A stretch of 64,000 nt of DNA from Serratia fonticola. GTDB lineage: Bacteria; Pseudomonadota; Gammaproteobacteria; Enterobacterales; Enterobacteriaceae. The stretch is taken from assembly GCF_001006005.1 (NCBI RefSeq), contig NZ_CP011254.1, positions 1,860,001-1,924,000 on the forward strand. Direction: 5' to 3'. The notes under the pieces are model-generated. The model was not told the origin of the DNA. It saw only the letters and a program-made list of their open reading frames with translations, and did not search any database. The position numbers were made by a program, and so were the translations under genes. Shown here one piece after another: positions 37,647-46,498 of this stretch; position 1 is the stretch's first letter, and every line of letters begins with the position of its first letter.

Positions 37647-39395
37647 ATGCAATTGCTGCGCATCCTCATCCCAACTTTTCGCAATCTGCGCGATCTCGAC
37701 ATCGCTTTCGCAACGCACTTACAGCCAACGGCGAGTACAACAGATGCACCGCTCAAGCCCATCCGTAGCCACGCCCTGATTGGTCAAAACGGCACCGGCA
37801 AGTCCAACCTGATCGAGGCGCTGATCACCCTCTTTCGCGATGTGGATCTGGACCGCGAATCGGCGTTCGATTACACGCTGGAATATAGCATTCGTGGTCA
37901 TGTTGTGCGCATTGAGGCCGATACCGCCAAGCAGAAGCGCCCCTATGTGTGGGTGGACGGTAAAGCCGAATCACAGGGCTATTTGCTGAAAAACCGTGAG
38001 CTGCTGCCTGCGCATATTTTTGCCTATTACTCGGGCCGCAACGAGCGTATCGAAACCTTGTTTCAAGAACACCAGCGCCGCTTCAACCAGCGCCAGGAAA
38101 TCACTACAGATGAAGTGCTGTCTGAGCAACTGCTGGAAAAATTTACCGGCTCCGAGGCAGATATTCGCGCTGTCGAAGAAGCCAAACACCGCCGCGAGTC
38201 GCGGCTGAAACAAGCAGGTGACGACCGCCTGCGCCGCCTGTTTTACTGTCGTGGTGGCCATAGCCAACTGGTGCTGCTGGCCTGCCTACTGTCTGACGAC
38301 CCAGTGTTTCAGAAGGTGCTGAAGAACCTGCACATTGAGTCGCTGGAGTCCGCACTGTTCGTGCTGAAAGAACCGCATCGCCTGCGAGAAAAGCGCCGCG
38401 GTGGCAAGTTTGACGAACAGGAACTGAACGAAGGCGACCCGCGCTTCTGGTATGCGCGTGGCAATGTGGTGAGCGAGTTCCTCGACAAGCTGTGGCAAGT
38501 GGCTTGGGCTCCGATTGAGCAAGAGGCGACCAAACAGATCGACTTCCGTGGTCGCACCGAAAAACAGAAGCAGCTGTACCTTTTCGTGCCAAGTCAGGAG
38601 AAGCTTAAACTACTTGGCGAACTGGTCGGCAGTACCGACAGTTTTTTCCGCTACGCCGAGGGGGCTTACATTGGTGACCTGATCGAAGAAGTGCGCATCA
38701 CGGTGAAGAAGCGCGATGAACACGGCGGCAAGGTAAGCTTCACCCATCTGTCAGAAGGCGAGCTGCAAATGCTCACCGTGTTGGGCCTGATGCGCATCAC
38801 CCGTGACGACCAATGCCTGTTCCTGCTTGATGAACCCGACACCCACCTGAACCCGATCTGGAAGCTGCGCTACTTCGACGATATTGAAGGTGTGCTGAGT
38901 TCCGATGATGCAGCGCTGGTACAAAGCGAGTCGCAGATAATCATCACTACCCATGACCCCATGATGGTGGGCAGTCTGAAGCGTGAACAGGTACACATAC
39001 TACGTCGCGATGGTAATCGCACGCTGGTCGATACACCTGACGAGCATCCGCAAGGGATGGGCGTAACGGGGTTACTCAAGAGCGAATTATTTGGTTTGTC
39101 GTCCACACTGGATATCGAAACCGAGCGCCGCTTGTTTCGGCGCAATGAACTGTTTGCACTCGATGAAAGAATCCCTGAGCAAGATGATGAATTACGCCGT
39201 TTGAGTGCGGAGTTGGCAGACTTAGGTTTTTCAAATGCGGATTTCAAAGATCCGTTCTATGCCAAGTTTGTACGACGAATGGCCAAACACACTAGGTTCC
39301 ACAAACCAATTCTTACGCCTGAGGAACAGATAGAGCAGGATATAATAGCCGACGCTATTATCGATGAAATCTTACGTGAGGAGGATAACCAGTGA
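37647..39395 (+). CDS. AAA/ABC-type ATPase, PtuA-like, linked to HsdMS
   Basis: A 582-residue ATPase of the OLD/PtuA/SMC-like class. Walker A is GQNGTGKSN (residues 46-54, Lys52), the ABC-type signature region is HLSEGELQMLTVLGL, Walker B is CLFLLDEPDTHLNP (Asp395, Glu396) and the H-loop is IIITTHDPMM. A long helical insert lies between. No TOPRIM nuclease is seen. It overlaps a downstream HNH gene by four bases, as in Septu (PtuA plus PtuB) and retron-Ec78 effectors. Here the pair sits in an operon with hsdMS, in place of an active hsdR. The system's function is inferred. Confidence 0.8.
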   Translation: MQLLRILIPTFRNLRDLDIAFATHLQPTASTTDAPLKPIRSHALIGQNGTGKSNLIEALITLFRDVDLDRESAFDYTLEYSIRGHVVRIEADTAKQKRPYVWVDGKAESQGYLLKNRELLPAHIFAYYSGRNERIETLFQEHQRRFNQRQEITTDEVLSEQLLEKFTGSEADIRAVEEAKHRRESRLKQAGDDRLRRLFYCRGGHSQLVLLACLLSDDPVFQKVLKNLHIESLESALFVLKEPHRLREKRRGGKFDEQELNEGDPRFWYARGNVVSEFLDKLWQVAWAPIEQEATKQIDFRGRTEKQKQLYLFVPSQEKLKLLGELVGSTDSFFRYAEGAYIGDLIEEVRITVKKRDEHGGKVSFTHLSEGELQMLTVLGLMRITRDDQCLFLLDEPDTHLNPIWKLRYFDDIEGVLSSDDAALVQSESQIIITTHDPMMVGSLKREQVHILRRDGNRTLVDTPDEHPQGMGVTGLLKSELFGLSSTLDIETERRLFRRNELFALDERIPEQDDELRRLSAELADLGFSNADFKDPFYAKFVRRMAKHTRFHKPILTPEEQIEQDIIADAIIDEILREEDNQ

Positions 39396-40243
39396 TCTTC
39401 ATCGACTTAGAAAACAAGCTGCCAACTGATGCTGATTTACCTCCTGATATTCGTTGGAAAAAAGCTGATTGGGAAGCTTGGCTGATAGAATCCGAACGTC
39501 TGATAAGCGAACTTGCCAAACTCAATACTGCAGGCAAGCTCAAAGAACGTAATGAATTGATCGATAAGCACAGCGGGCACTGGGGAAAGCTGAAGCCGTG
39601 GCTTCTTGCTCTGTCAGGCGGAAAATGTTGGTTTACCGAAGCACGTGATATTGCATCACATTTAGATGTGGAACATTTTCGTCCGAAGAAAGCTGCTCGC
39701 AACGCCAAGGGACCAGAACGAGATGGGTATTGGTGGTTGGCCTTCGACTACATGAACTTTCGAATTGCTGGCACAGTACCTAATCGAAAGAAAGGCGCAT
39801 GGTTCCCTCTTCGCCATGGCTCACCGTGTTCAACCTATGTGTCTCGTTGTGAAGGAGATGAAATTCCACACTTTCTTGACCCGACTAATGCCCACGACGT
39901 GACTCTGCTTGCTTTCGATGAGGAGGGGAAGGCCGTTCCTGCTCCTGGTATTCCACGCTGGGATTATGTACGAGTGTGGCGTACTGTAGATCGCTTAAAA
40001 CTCTCTGAACACCAAGCTTTAGCTGAGGAGCGACGGAAGGTGTGGCAAAACACCACAAAGCTGATTAATAAATACCTTCAAGCACTCACGAAGGCACGAA
40101 CCTCTGCGGCTGCCCGTGAGCAAGTGAAGACTGCGGCACGTGACATACTCTGTCTCACCAAGCCTGAGACTGAGCTTTCAGCAGTGGCGAAATGGTGTGT
40201 TCGCCTGCGCAACGATCCACAGCTTTCCAGATTGGTAGGGTGA
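39392..40243 (+). CDS. HNH nuclease, PtuB-like
   Basis: A 283-residue protein starting with GTG inside the ATPase stop codon. It holds an HNH-type motif: GGKCWFTEARDIASHLDVEH runs into FRPKKAARN, with the candidate catalytic His95 and the EHFRPK signature typical of PtuB-like HNH proteins. The rest is helical and unassigned. Together with the ATPase it is probably the effector nuclease of an anti-phage module; only one of the usual two CxxC zinc knuckles is visible. The last gene of the hsdM operon. Confidence 0.75.
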   Translation: MIFIDLENKLPTDADLPPDIRWKKADWEAWLIESERLISELAKLNTAGKLKERNELIDKHSGHWGKLKPWLLALSGGKCWFTEARDIASHLDVEHFRPKKAARNAKGPERDGYWWLAFDYMNFRIAGTVPNRKKGAWFPLRHGSPCSTYVSRCEGDEIPHFLDPTNAHDVTLLAFDEEGKAVPAPGIPRWDYVRVWRTVDRLKLSEHQALAEERRKVWQNTTKLINKYLQALTKARTSAAAREQVKTAARDILCLTKPETELSAVAKWCVRLRNDPQLSRLVG

Positions 40244-40425
40244 GGCGAAGGCCAAACTCTAGTCTCCCTGAGTTTGGTAAAGGCACTGCTAACAAAATTT
40301 TTTGTACTGTATGCAGCTGAAAATGCTCGTAGACCTTATTTAACAGATTTTTCACATTAATTGTGAACTGCACCACATTTCCACAAGCATTCTTACCGTA
40401 GTGGTACAGTTCACCCGCTAACGCG

Positions 40426-41451
40426 CTACGCTTTTTTGCGTAATTTCTCGACCCACTCGTTCATCATTTCGGCTTCGTAGAGGGATGTTTCCGTCCAGTC
40501 ACTCTGTGAGCGTAAATAATAGACATAGGCTTGTGTGTCGAATGCGTGTTGCCCTTCAGGCAACGCCAATGGGAAGAATTCATCCACACAGGTCATGCAT
40601 ATCAACCACCATTCTAACTGCTTAAGCATATCGCTATCGCCTTGTTGTACGAAAAGGCAGCCAGGATACTGATACTCGGTTTGCACATGGGTATTGGCAT
40701 GGTAACAGCCATCACCTTTTGTCACCGTGGTTTGCCAGTGTTCGCCGATGCGTTTCGCCAGTATAGGCCCGATCCTCGGTTCCTCAGTGGGGAAGAAAAA
40801 CGTGCTATGCAGGTAATAGCCTTTTTGTTGGCCATAATCCAGATACCAGTATGCCCCTGCGCAATGCTCAAATTCCAGTATGTTGCGCAATTCGCTCAAG
40901 AGTTGTTGGCGATCCTGCACCACTCGTTCCAGTGGAGTATCTGCATCAGCGTAGGCCAGCTCAACGCCAACAGCGACAAAAGAGGGGTAGCTGGTGTTGA
41001 TCACCGATTGTGCCGCAAGCCCAATGCGCAGATTTCTGTCTTTTGCCCATAACCACTCGGCCACCCGCCGTTTATGTTCATCAGACCGCAGTGAATCGGA
41101 TATTGTTGCCATGCTTTGGAGCAACTCAGAATCAACATCACTATCAACAGGGATACTTTGTTCTGCCTGTGCTGCCAGTTCAGCAAGACGCGATAGCGTT
41201 GGGGGGAAAATACGCAGCCCTTTCCAGGTATTCATCAAAAGCTGTAAACGTCTGTAGATCTTCAGTAACGCTTTTGCATCGGCACGAGCTATCAGATTCA
41301 AAAGAAAAATAGGTCCAGTCAGGCGATCATAATCTTCTGTCAGCCATCGAGTGTTAGTCGGTGCGTTTTCTGCATTCTTGCTCGTCGACAGTATCAAGTG
41401 GGCTACATGGCTATCTAATTTATTGGAAATCAGTGTGTTGTGATTATTCAT
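40426..41451 (-). CDS. Inovirus-Gp2/YfjJ-like protein, degenerate paralogue
   Basis: A 341-residue protein related to the next one upstream. Shared features are the segment ILAKRIGEHWQTTVTKGDG near residue 230 and the overall layout. However, the histidine motif expected of a HUH replication endonuclease is altered (GYYLHSTFFFPTEE instead of GFHYHACFLFDGS), so it is probably not catalytic. aaggt lies before the ATG. The pair is in one direction with 59 bases between. Its role, perhaps regulatory or replication-related, is unknown. Confidence 0.6.
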   Translation of the reverse strand: MNNHNTLISNKLDSHVAHLILSTSKNAENAPTNTRWLTEDYDRLTGPIFLLNLIARADAKALLKIYRRLQLLMNTWKGLRIFPPTLSRLAELAAQAEQSIPVDSDVDSELLQSMATISDSLRSDEHKRRVAEWLWAKDRNLRIGLAAQSVINTSYPSFVAVGVELAYADADTPLERVVQDRQQLLSELRNILEFEHCAGAYWYLDYGQQKGYYLHSTFFFPTEEPRIGPILAKRIGEHWQTTVTKGDGCYHANTHVQTEYQYPGCLFVQQGDSDMLKQLEWWLICMTCVDEFFPLALPEGQHAFDTQAYVYYLRSQSDWTETSLYEAEMMNEWVEKLRKKA

Positions 41452-41510
41452 ATCAAATACCTTAAAAATGATAAATGTGAGTTATTACGCTGGTCGTACA
41501 GCGGTCGTGG

Positions 41511-42527
41511 TCATTGGTGTGGAGGCTGGCGGCGTCTGCCACGCTTGGCCCCAAGCTGTACAAAGCGTTCTCCGCGCCCGAATGTGCGTGCATTCCCCGG
41601 TAGAACCAGGCGGACGGCAGTGTCGACTTTGGTTATATAGGTAATCGCCTTCCGCAATGCGGCTCGTTTGGTCTGATCGAGGTAATGAACATCACCAATG
41701 CCAGAATGCGTATAGGTATGCTGGATGGCATTGCAGTTGAAATAGAGCCCCGTGCCACCCGTGATATTCTGCTTCCAGTACTCACCAATGCGGCGCGCCA
41801 GCAAGATGTCACTGCGGATTCGGCTGCCATCAAATAAAAAGCAGGCGTGGTAATGAAAGCCTTTGCGCAGGCCACGTTCCAGTTTCCACAGGTAACCGTC
41901 ACAGTGTTTGAATAGCGGGTGAGATTGCACGCGTTTAAACAGGCGTTTGCGATGCAACCGCGTGAGGGTTGCTGTGATGGATTTCGCTACGGTTTTCTCA
42001 TAAGAGAGATCCAGCCGCACCACGGATAAACGGCTACGGCGTTCGAATAAGCCATCGACATAGGCCAGTGCGCCACGCAGGTTCTTATTGGCTGCACGCT
42101 GGAAGTTACGCAACTGGCGTTGATGCTTGACTGAATTGGCGGTGGTACGAAACTCGTTCAGGAAATGTTCTAACAGCGCAATGTCTTGCCGAGTGCCTGC
42201 AAGCAGAGTGAGAGGCAATACAAAACCGCAGTGTTCCATTCCTTGGCGGAAAGCTTCGATGGTTGGATGCAACCGCTGGTATTCACCGACAGCAGCGATT
42301 AGGCTGGGCATTATTTGCAACAATTCTTGCAGGTAACGCCCTGCCAGCGTCAGTTTTCCCCGGAGATTGAAGATGGCTTGTTCAGAAACCATCAGCTTAT
42401 GCAGCAAAAACAATACACGCAGTTGTATTTTCAGCAGATCCCAATCTGGTGTTACCAGTAACTTGGTATCACTGTAAGGGTGGTGCATGCTGGTTGATTC
42501 CAGCAGTGCCAAATCATCGTCATTCAT
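41511..42527 (-). CDS. Inovirus-Gp2/YfjJ (YagK) family protein
   Basis: A 338-residue protein of the YagK/YfjJ C-terminal domain family, related to inovirus Gp2 replication proteins. The second half has GFHYHACFLFDGSRI, an HUH-like histidine pair, then LARRIGEYWKQNITGGTG and later candidate tyrosines in KAITYITKVDTAVRL. This fits a rolling-circle-type initiator, though nicking is not shown for cellular homologues. The C-terminus is basic (GAKRGRRRQPPHQ). In E. coli CP4-57 elements yfjJ occupies a similar place near alpA and yfjI. Confidence 0.75.
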   Translation of the reverse strand: MNDDDLALLESTSMHHPYSDTKLLVTPDWDLLKIQLRVLFLLHKLMVSEQAIFNLRGKLTLAGRYLQELLQIMPSLIAAVGEYQRLHPTIEAFRQGMEHCGFVLPLTLLAGTRQDIALLEHFLNEFRTTANSVKHQRQLRNFQRAANKNLRGALAYVDGLFERRSRLSVVRLDLSYEKTVAKSITATLTRLHRKRLFKRVQSHPLFKHCDGYLWKLERGLRKGFHYHACFLFDGSRIRSDILLARRIGEYWKQNITGGTGLYFNCNAIQHTYTHSGIGDVHYLDQTKRAALRKAITYITKVDTAVRLVLPGNARTFGRGERFVQLGAKRGRRRQPPHQ

Positions 42528-42972
42528 TATGTTTCATTCCTTAGAGTGCCCTTTATTAGTGATGGTCAATAAAGGGAACCGTGATTTACGGGTGCAGAAC
42601 GCCTACCGTTGTGGTGTTGCCACAACAGGGGAGAGACTGCAGTTAAATGGGTAACTCTTTAATGATTCACACTTGCCAGCCTGAACAGGCTCTCTAACGC
42701 GTAATGTCAGAGTGACAGCAACTCACTCATAATGGATTGACCAGTCAGTGTTATCTTTCAACTAAGTACATCTGGTTATGATTGATTAACTATTAATATC
42801 AATAATATAAGCTCCTGAACTCACCATTTTCCATATGGGGTCTATGGCATGACAGCGTGTTGGAACGATTGAGCGATTTCCCTGCCATGGACGGTATCCC
42901 CGGGTTAATACCGTTGTGGCAAGTTAGTGCACATCAGGTGAAAGAACTCACCGACAGTTCAGGCATCAGCCA
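42528..42972. other. 445-base gap between Gp2-like gene and alpA
   Basis: AT-rich and mostly unassigned. On the plus strand 42845-42976 an open stretch reads LERLSDFPAMDGIPGLIPLW and continues to a stop just before the AlpA gene end, without a start codon; it looks like the 3' tail of a lost gene that I cannot name. Nothing else is seen. Confidence 0.4.
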
Positions 42973-43203
42973 TTAATCTGTCTGGTCAGCAACGGAGGTG
43001 CGGTTGGCTTCCAGCTTGGCCACAAGCCCCTGATAATCGCTGTACGGCCAGCGGCTGGCGCGACCAAACTTGATCGGCTTTGGCAACAGCCCAGCCGCGA
43101 CAAGTTTGTAGAAATAAGCCTTTGACAGGCCAGATTGTGCACACATGAACTTCATGTCGACCAGGCGACTGGCCTGGTCATTTTGGATGAGTTGGTTCTT
43201 CAT
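42973..43203 (-). CDS. AlpA-family transcriptional regulator
   Basis: A 76-residue DNA-binding protein. It carries the AlpA/MerR-like winged helix: VDMKFMCAQSGLSKAYFYKL then LLPKPIKFGRASRWPYSD, the last part being the usual wing. AlpA proteins activate integrase or excision genes in P4-like elements. The ATG at 43203 follows gaggg at good distance; the upstream extension of the frame (24 codons) is unlikely. It precedes the Gp2-like genes on the same strand. Confidence 0.85.
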   Translation of the reverse strand: MKNQLIQNDQASRLVDMKFMCAQSGLSKAYFYKLVAAGLLPKPIKFGRASRWPYSDYQGLVAKLEANRTSVADQTD

Positions 43204-43327
43204 GGTATTGCCCTCTTTGTTGTGGGGTAATTTACCCCTTGTGTGTGAAATAAGAGTAAGGGCAAAATGCTTCATTAAGGCGGTACAAAGTGATTAATAT
43301 AAAATTACTATGTTATTTTTCATTGCG

Positions 43328-44380
43328 TTACGATTGTTTATTCTTGTATTTCTCGGGTTTGGCTTTTATTTGTGCTACCGCTGTTCTACCCAAAATCGGA
43401 TTCTCTGCAATAGCCAGTCGCAAACTGTCCAATCCGTCGTAGAAGAAGATTTGCTCAAAATAACCCAGGTAAATTCTCTTGAAGTTTGAAGAATCGAAGG
43501 GGGTTTTACTGTCAGGGCGCTTTAGTGTGTTGTAGAGCCATACAAGCGGCAGATGGCAACCTTCCTTCAATTGCCAAAGTAGAAGGTCAACCAGTGGCAA
43601 TATGTTTAACTCAAACAGTTTTATAATCCTCAGGACGGTCATCGGTTTGATTTTGCCAAGGTTACCATCACTGATATCGTAACGTTTGCGTGCGTCGCGC
43701 AATGCCTTCTTGAAAGACTGAATGAGTACATCATCGGTTACGTTTCGTGGGGTGACCGCAAAGTAAAGGGTAGGAGCATGTGGCCACAAGTGATCTGCCA
43801 AGGCATCACAAATATCTATGCGTTTTGGTTGCATAAACAACTTGTGATGTGAATAGCCGTCTCTTGCTTCAGTTAGTCGATGGTTGAACTCTGTGACGTC
43901 ACTGACTATGAGTGGTCTTACTACCGAGCTGCCTTCTTTATCCATATTCGGCTGGCGACCTGACTCCCAGGCTTCTTGCTCCATTCTCCGTTTTTTCTTG
44001 TTATCGGCATCCCAAATATTTAAAGAAGGCGCAGCAAATTTCGCTGGCTCCTTGTTCAGGTAGTGACTCACCAGCACATGCCCAGTGACGATGTCCCTGT
44101 ACATATGACTAAACACGTGGTCGGCAGGTGCATGGCGTAATGTATGGGTGTCTATCAGCCCCTTACGATCCGTTAATTCGGTTAATAACTCTCCCAGTGG
44201 CATATGCTGAACAAGATCATAGTGTCGAATGTTGAACCATTCGACATCTTTAGGGACTGCTTCTTTTTCAAATGAACCAGCATTCTGTAAACATTGAAGA
44301 TAAAGGTACTTGGAAGGAACAGGATCTACTTTCAGTTCCGCTTGTTGCCTAGCCTTTGATGCCTGATCTTTTATGCTCAT
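43328..44380 (-). CDS. DUF6387-like island protein
   Basis: A 350-residue protein with no assigned function. Visible features are the N-terminal ECH-poor region VEWFNIRHYDLVQHMPLGEL, a central basic stretch and SSNFKRIYLGYFEQIFFYDG near the C-terminus. The pattern agrees with the DUF6387 family found in integrative elements near alpA; this assignment is by recollection. A strong aggggggag precedes the ATG. No membrane helices or nuclease motifs are seen. It lies between alpA and the yfjI-like gene on the same strand. Confidence 0.55.
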   Translation of the reverse strand: MSIKDQASKARQQAELKVDPVPSKYLYLQCLQNAGSFEKEAVPKDVEWFNIRHYDLVQHMPLGELLTELTDRKGLIDTHTLRHAPADHVFSHMYRDIVTGHVLVSHYLNKEPAKFAAPSLNIWDADNKKKRRMEQEAWESGRQPNMDKEGSSVVRPLIVSDVTEFNHRLTEARDGYSHHKLFMQPKRIDICDALADHLWPHAPTLYFAVTPRNVTDDVLIQSFKKALRDARKRYDISDGNLGKIKPMTVLRIIKLFELNILPLVDLLLWQLKEGCHLPLVWLYNTLKRPDSKTPFDSSNFKRIYLGYFEQIFFYDGLDSLRLAIAENPILGRTAVAQIKAKPEKYKNKQS

Positions 44381-44693
44381 ACTCCCCCCTTAGTCGTAAT
44401 CAAACAGTGTGTTATTCATCCATGTTATTTAACATCAGGTTATCTGACATTTGGCAGCTATTTTTGCTACAGATAGCAGAAATAGCCGTAGCAGTCGGAG
44501 GGGATGTTTGAAAAAAGCCATTTTGTTGGGAAAAGTGTCTCAGCCAAGGCTGTCAATCTCTGGGGGGGACGCATCCCGCGGAGAGTCGGACGGCATAAAA
44601 AACACCCTGCAAGCATATCGCTCACAGGGTGGGGGGGACCATCTCATTAACGCGGTGCCCGGTCATGAGCACAGCGCGAAAGCTGAAGGCAGG
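44381..44693. other. 313-base gap downstream of the DUF3987 gene
   Basis: This gap lies between two minus-strand genes and includes C-rich/G-rich tracts (two runs of seven G, at about 44560 and 44632). A short plus-strand frame across it has no convincing family match or ribosome site. No gene is called. Confidence 0.4.
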
Positions 44694-46169
44694 TTAACCC
44701 TGTTGTGGTGAGTATATTGGCACCCAGGGCGCTACATAAGTGGTATTACCCTCGCGAAACACAGTTACCCGGTTGGTAACACACAAGTGGTTAAGTGCCA
44801 TATCAAATAGCCCTGGCTGACGAAGCTTGTTTGGGCAGCGCTGGCGCAACCAGGTTTTCGACAATCGCTGACCATTATTATCCTGAAATTGCTCTTGCAA
44901 TCGTAACCAGAGTTGATCTGCGTCCAGTATGAATTGCGGTATTACCGGTGGAGGTGTAAAGAGACGTAGCGCCTCATTCAGATACCAGTTGCATACAAGG
45001 TTGGCGCTTTCTACCGTTTGTACTGAGATAACATCACCGTCCTCACCGCTGAAGTCATGAAACAACGCGGCGAGACGCGCTATCTTGTTGCCTTCCTTGC
45101 TGGCAAAGTCACGGATCGGGAAGTATATGCCACCGGGTGCCATTCGGCGTTCGATAAGCTCACACAAATTGCCCCAGTAGCGCTGAGCTTCAGGGCTGAA
45201 GGTCAATGTCTTCCTGCTGTTATCACAGTTGTGCAACTTATCAACATAGCGCATCAATAACTGTTGTAAACGTAGGGTATAAGGCTCAATCCAGGGGTGA
45301 TGATTTTCCATGGTATGCCCAACACGGAAACCGATGGTTGAAGAGGGTTGGGCGAGGAAAAAACGGGCCAAGAATCCACTTCCACGTGCCTGTTCCAGAT
45401 GGTTCTTCAGATATTTTTGCCATGGGGCAGGTTGCACCATGATAGAGACGGAAAGGCGTGCATCGTAAATGGTGTAGCTTTCTGAATGGCGGCGTATTAC
45501 TGATATGGGCTTTCCATCCCACGCATCATTCTGCATACCTAGATTTTGGATAGCCTGACCACTCAGAATGATATCACCTTCTGCCGAGTGAAGGAGTAAT
45601 GAACCTCCACCACGATGGAGTTGATACTGCAGGGCTGCGGGCGTGATGTCACTGGCCAGCATCTGCAGTTTCATGGGGGGGGATGGCTCGTTTTGCAGAT
45701 GAGCCATCAAGCGAACTTTAACTTCCTCTGTCGATTGAGATTTTTTCGTCAACTTCGACAACAGACTCTTCAGTGCCTTAGATTCCACTTTCCAGCTTTC
45801 ACTTTCCCGAACATATTGCTGTTCTGCCACGCGATGCTTTTCGGCAGCCTGGCGTTCATAGTCGTATATTGATGCCATGAAATAGTTGTCGACGGTTGTT
45901 TTGCGCTCACCCGATTCTGCCACAGTCAAGAAATTGCAAGTTACAGGAGACACCCGACCGGCTTCTGGGCTGACATTGATAGCACTCTGGCAAACAAAGC
46001 CAACCGGTGCCAGCGCAGCCGCGGTGACCAGTGGGAGTGGTGCCTTGGTTTTATTGCTGACAGCCCAGATGGCATCGCGGATGATGGCTGGCAGTTGTTC
46101 ATACGGAATGGGATCTGGCGTGGGAGGAGCGAAGTATGTGCTTGGTGGCAATATTGACTGATATGGCAT
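44694..46169 (-). CDS. DUF3987 (YfjI-family) protein
   Basis: A 491-residue protein from the chosen ATG, which follows ggagaacgc. DUF3987 proteins are primase/helicase-like (P-loop related) and common in P4 elements and plasmids. Visible motifs are LPLVTAAALAPVGFVCQSAI, the P-loop-like FLTVAESGERKTTVDNYF, ILSGQAIQNLGMQND and a C-terminal helical part with LWLRLQEQFQDNNGQRLS. The Walker A Lys-Thr pair is kept as GERKTT. In CP4-57 the yfjI gene also lies beside alpA. Confidence 0.8.
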   Translation of the reverse strand: MPYQSILPPSTYFAPPTPDPIPYEQLPAIIRDAIWAVSNKTKAPLPLVTAAALAPVGFVCQSAINVSPEAGRVSPVTCNFLTVAESGERKTTVDNYFMASIYDYERQAAEKHRVAEQQYVRESESWKVESKALKSLLSKLTKKSQSTEEVKVRLMAHLQNEPSPPMKLQMLASDITPAALQYQLHRGGGSLLLHSAEGDIILSGQAIQNLGMQNDAWDGKPISVIRRHSESYTIYDARLSVSIMVQPAPWQKYLKNHLEQARGSGFLARFFLAQPSSTIGFRVGHTMENHHPWIEPYTLRLQQLLMRYVDKLHNCDNSRKTLTFSPEAQRYWGNLCELIERRMAPGGIYFPIRDFASKEGNKIARLAALFHDFSGEDGDVISVQTVESANLVCNWYLNEALRLFTPPPVIPQFILDADQLWLRLQEQFQDNNGQRLSKTWLRQRCPNKLRQPGLFDMALNHLCVTNRVTVFREGNTTYVAPWVPIYSPQQG

Positions 46170-46498
46170 GGTGCGTTCTCCTTGGTTTTGCCGCGTGCGG
46201 CAGGATGTTTTCAGCACTATTAGAAGATGCCCCAAGAAGTACCTCAATCTATCTTTCTTATTGAATTTCAGAGAAATACCCGTGATTACTGTGAGATACC
46301 TGAATGGATGAATGGTGACACCTGGAGAAAAAACCGGGATTTCCAGGGGATTGAATAAGGGTTGAAAAGGGTGATTTTGGGGTACTGATTACCATGATGT
46401 GGGTAGACTAAAGGGTGATTTTGGGGTACTGATTTCTATAAGGCGGGCAGATAAAAGGGTAATATTGGGGTACTCACGTTATCTTTTAAAGGCTATCG
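46170..46498. promoter_or_regulatory. Divergent control region of yfjI-like and dead-integrase genes
   Basis: A 329-base region between divergently read genes that includes three direct repeats listed separately. Both promoters should lie here. No tRNA or small gene is seen. Confidence 0.5.
46366..46474 (+). repeat. Three 21-25-base direct repeats at exact 44-base spacing
   Basis: aaagggtgattttggggtac (with tgatt after it in the first two copies) begins at 46366 and 46410; a third, aaagggtaatattggggtac, begins at 46454. The period is 44 bases, about four helix turns, so all face the same side of DNA. The array ends 24 bases before the degenerate integrase. It may be iterons for replication or arm/operator sites for the integrase-like protein. 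Confidence 0.8.

Noticed and set aside
37647..40243. ATPase-HNH pair considered as a retron-Ec78 effector
   Set aside because: No reverse transcriptase or msr/msd region lies nearby; the genes are in an operon with hsdMS.
44451..44711. 86-codon plus-strand frame as an Ash/Icd-like phage gene
   Set aside because: Weak impression only; no ribosome site and no clear family motif, and it overlaps the end of the DUF3987 gene.
46366..46474. Spaced repeats considered as a CRISPR array
   Set aside because: Only three short repeats with 19-23-base unlike spacers and no cas genes; repeat sequence is not palindromic.
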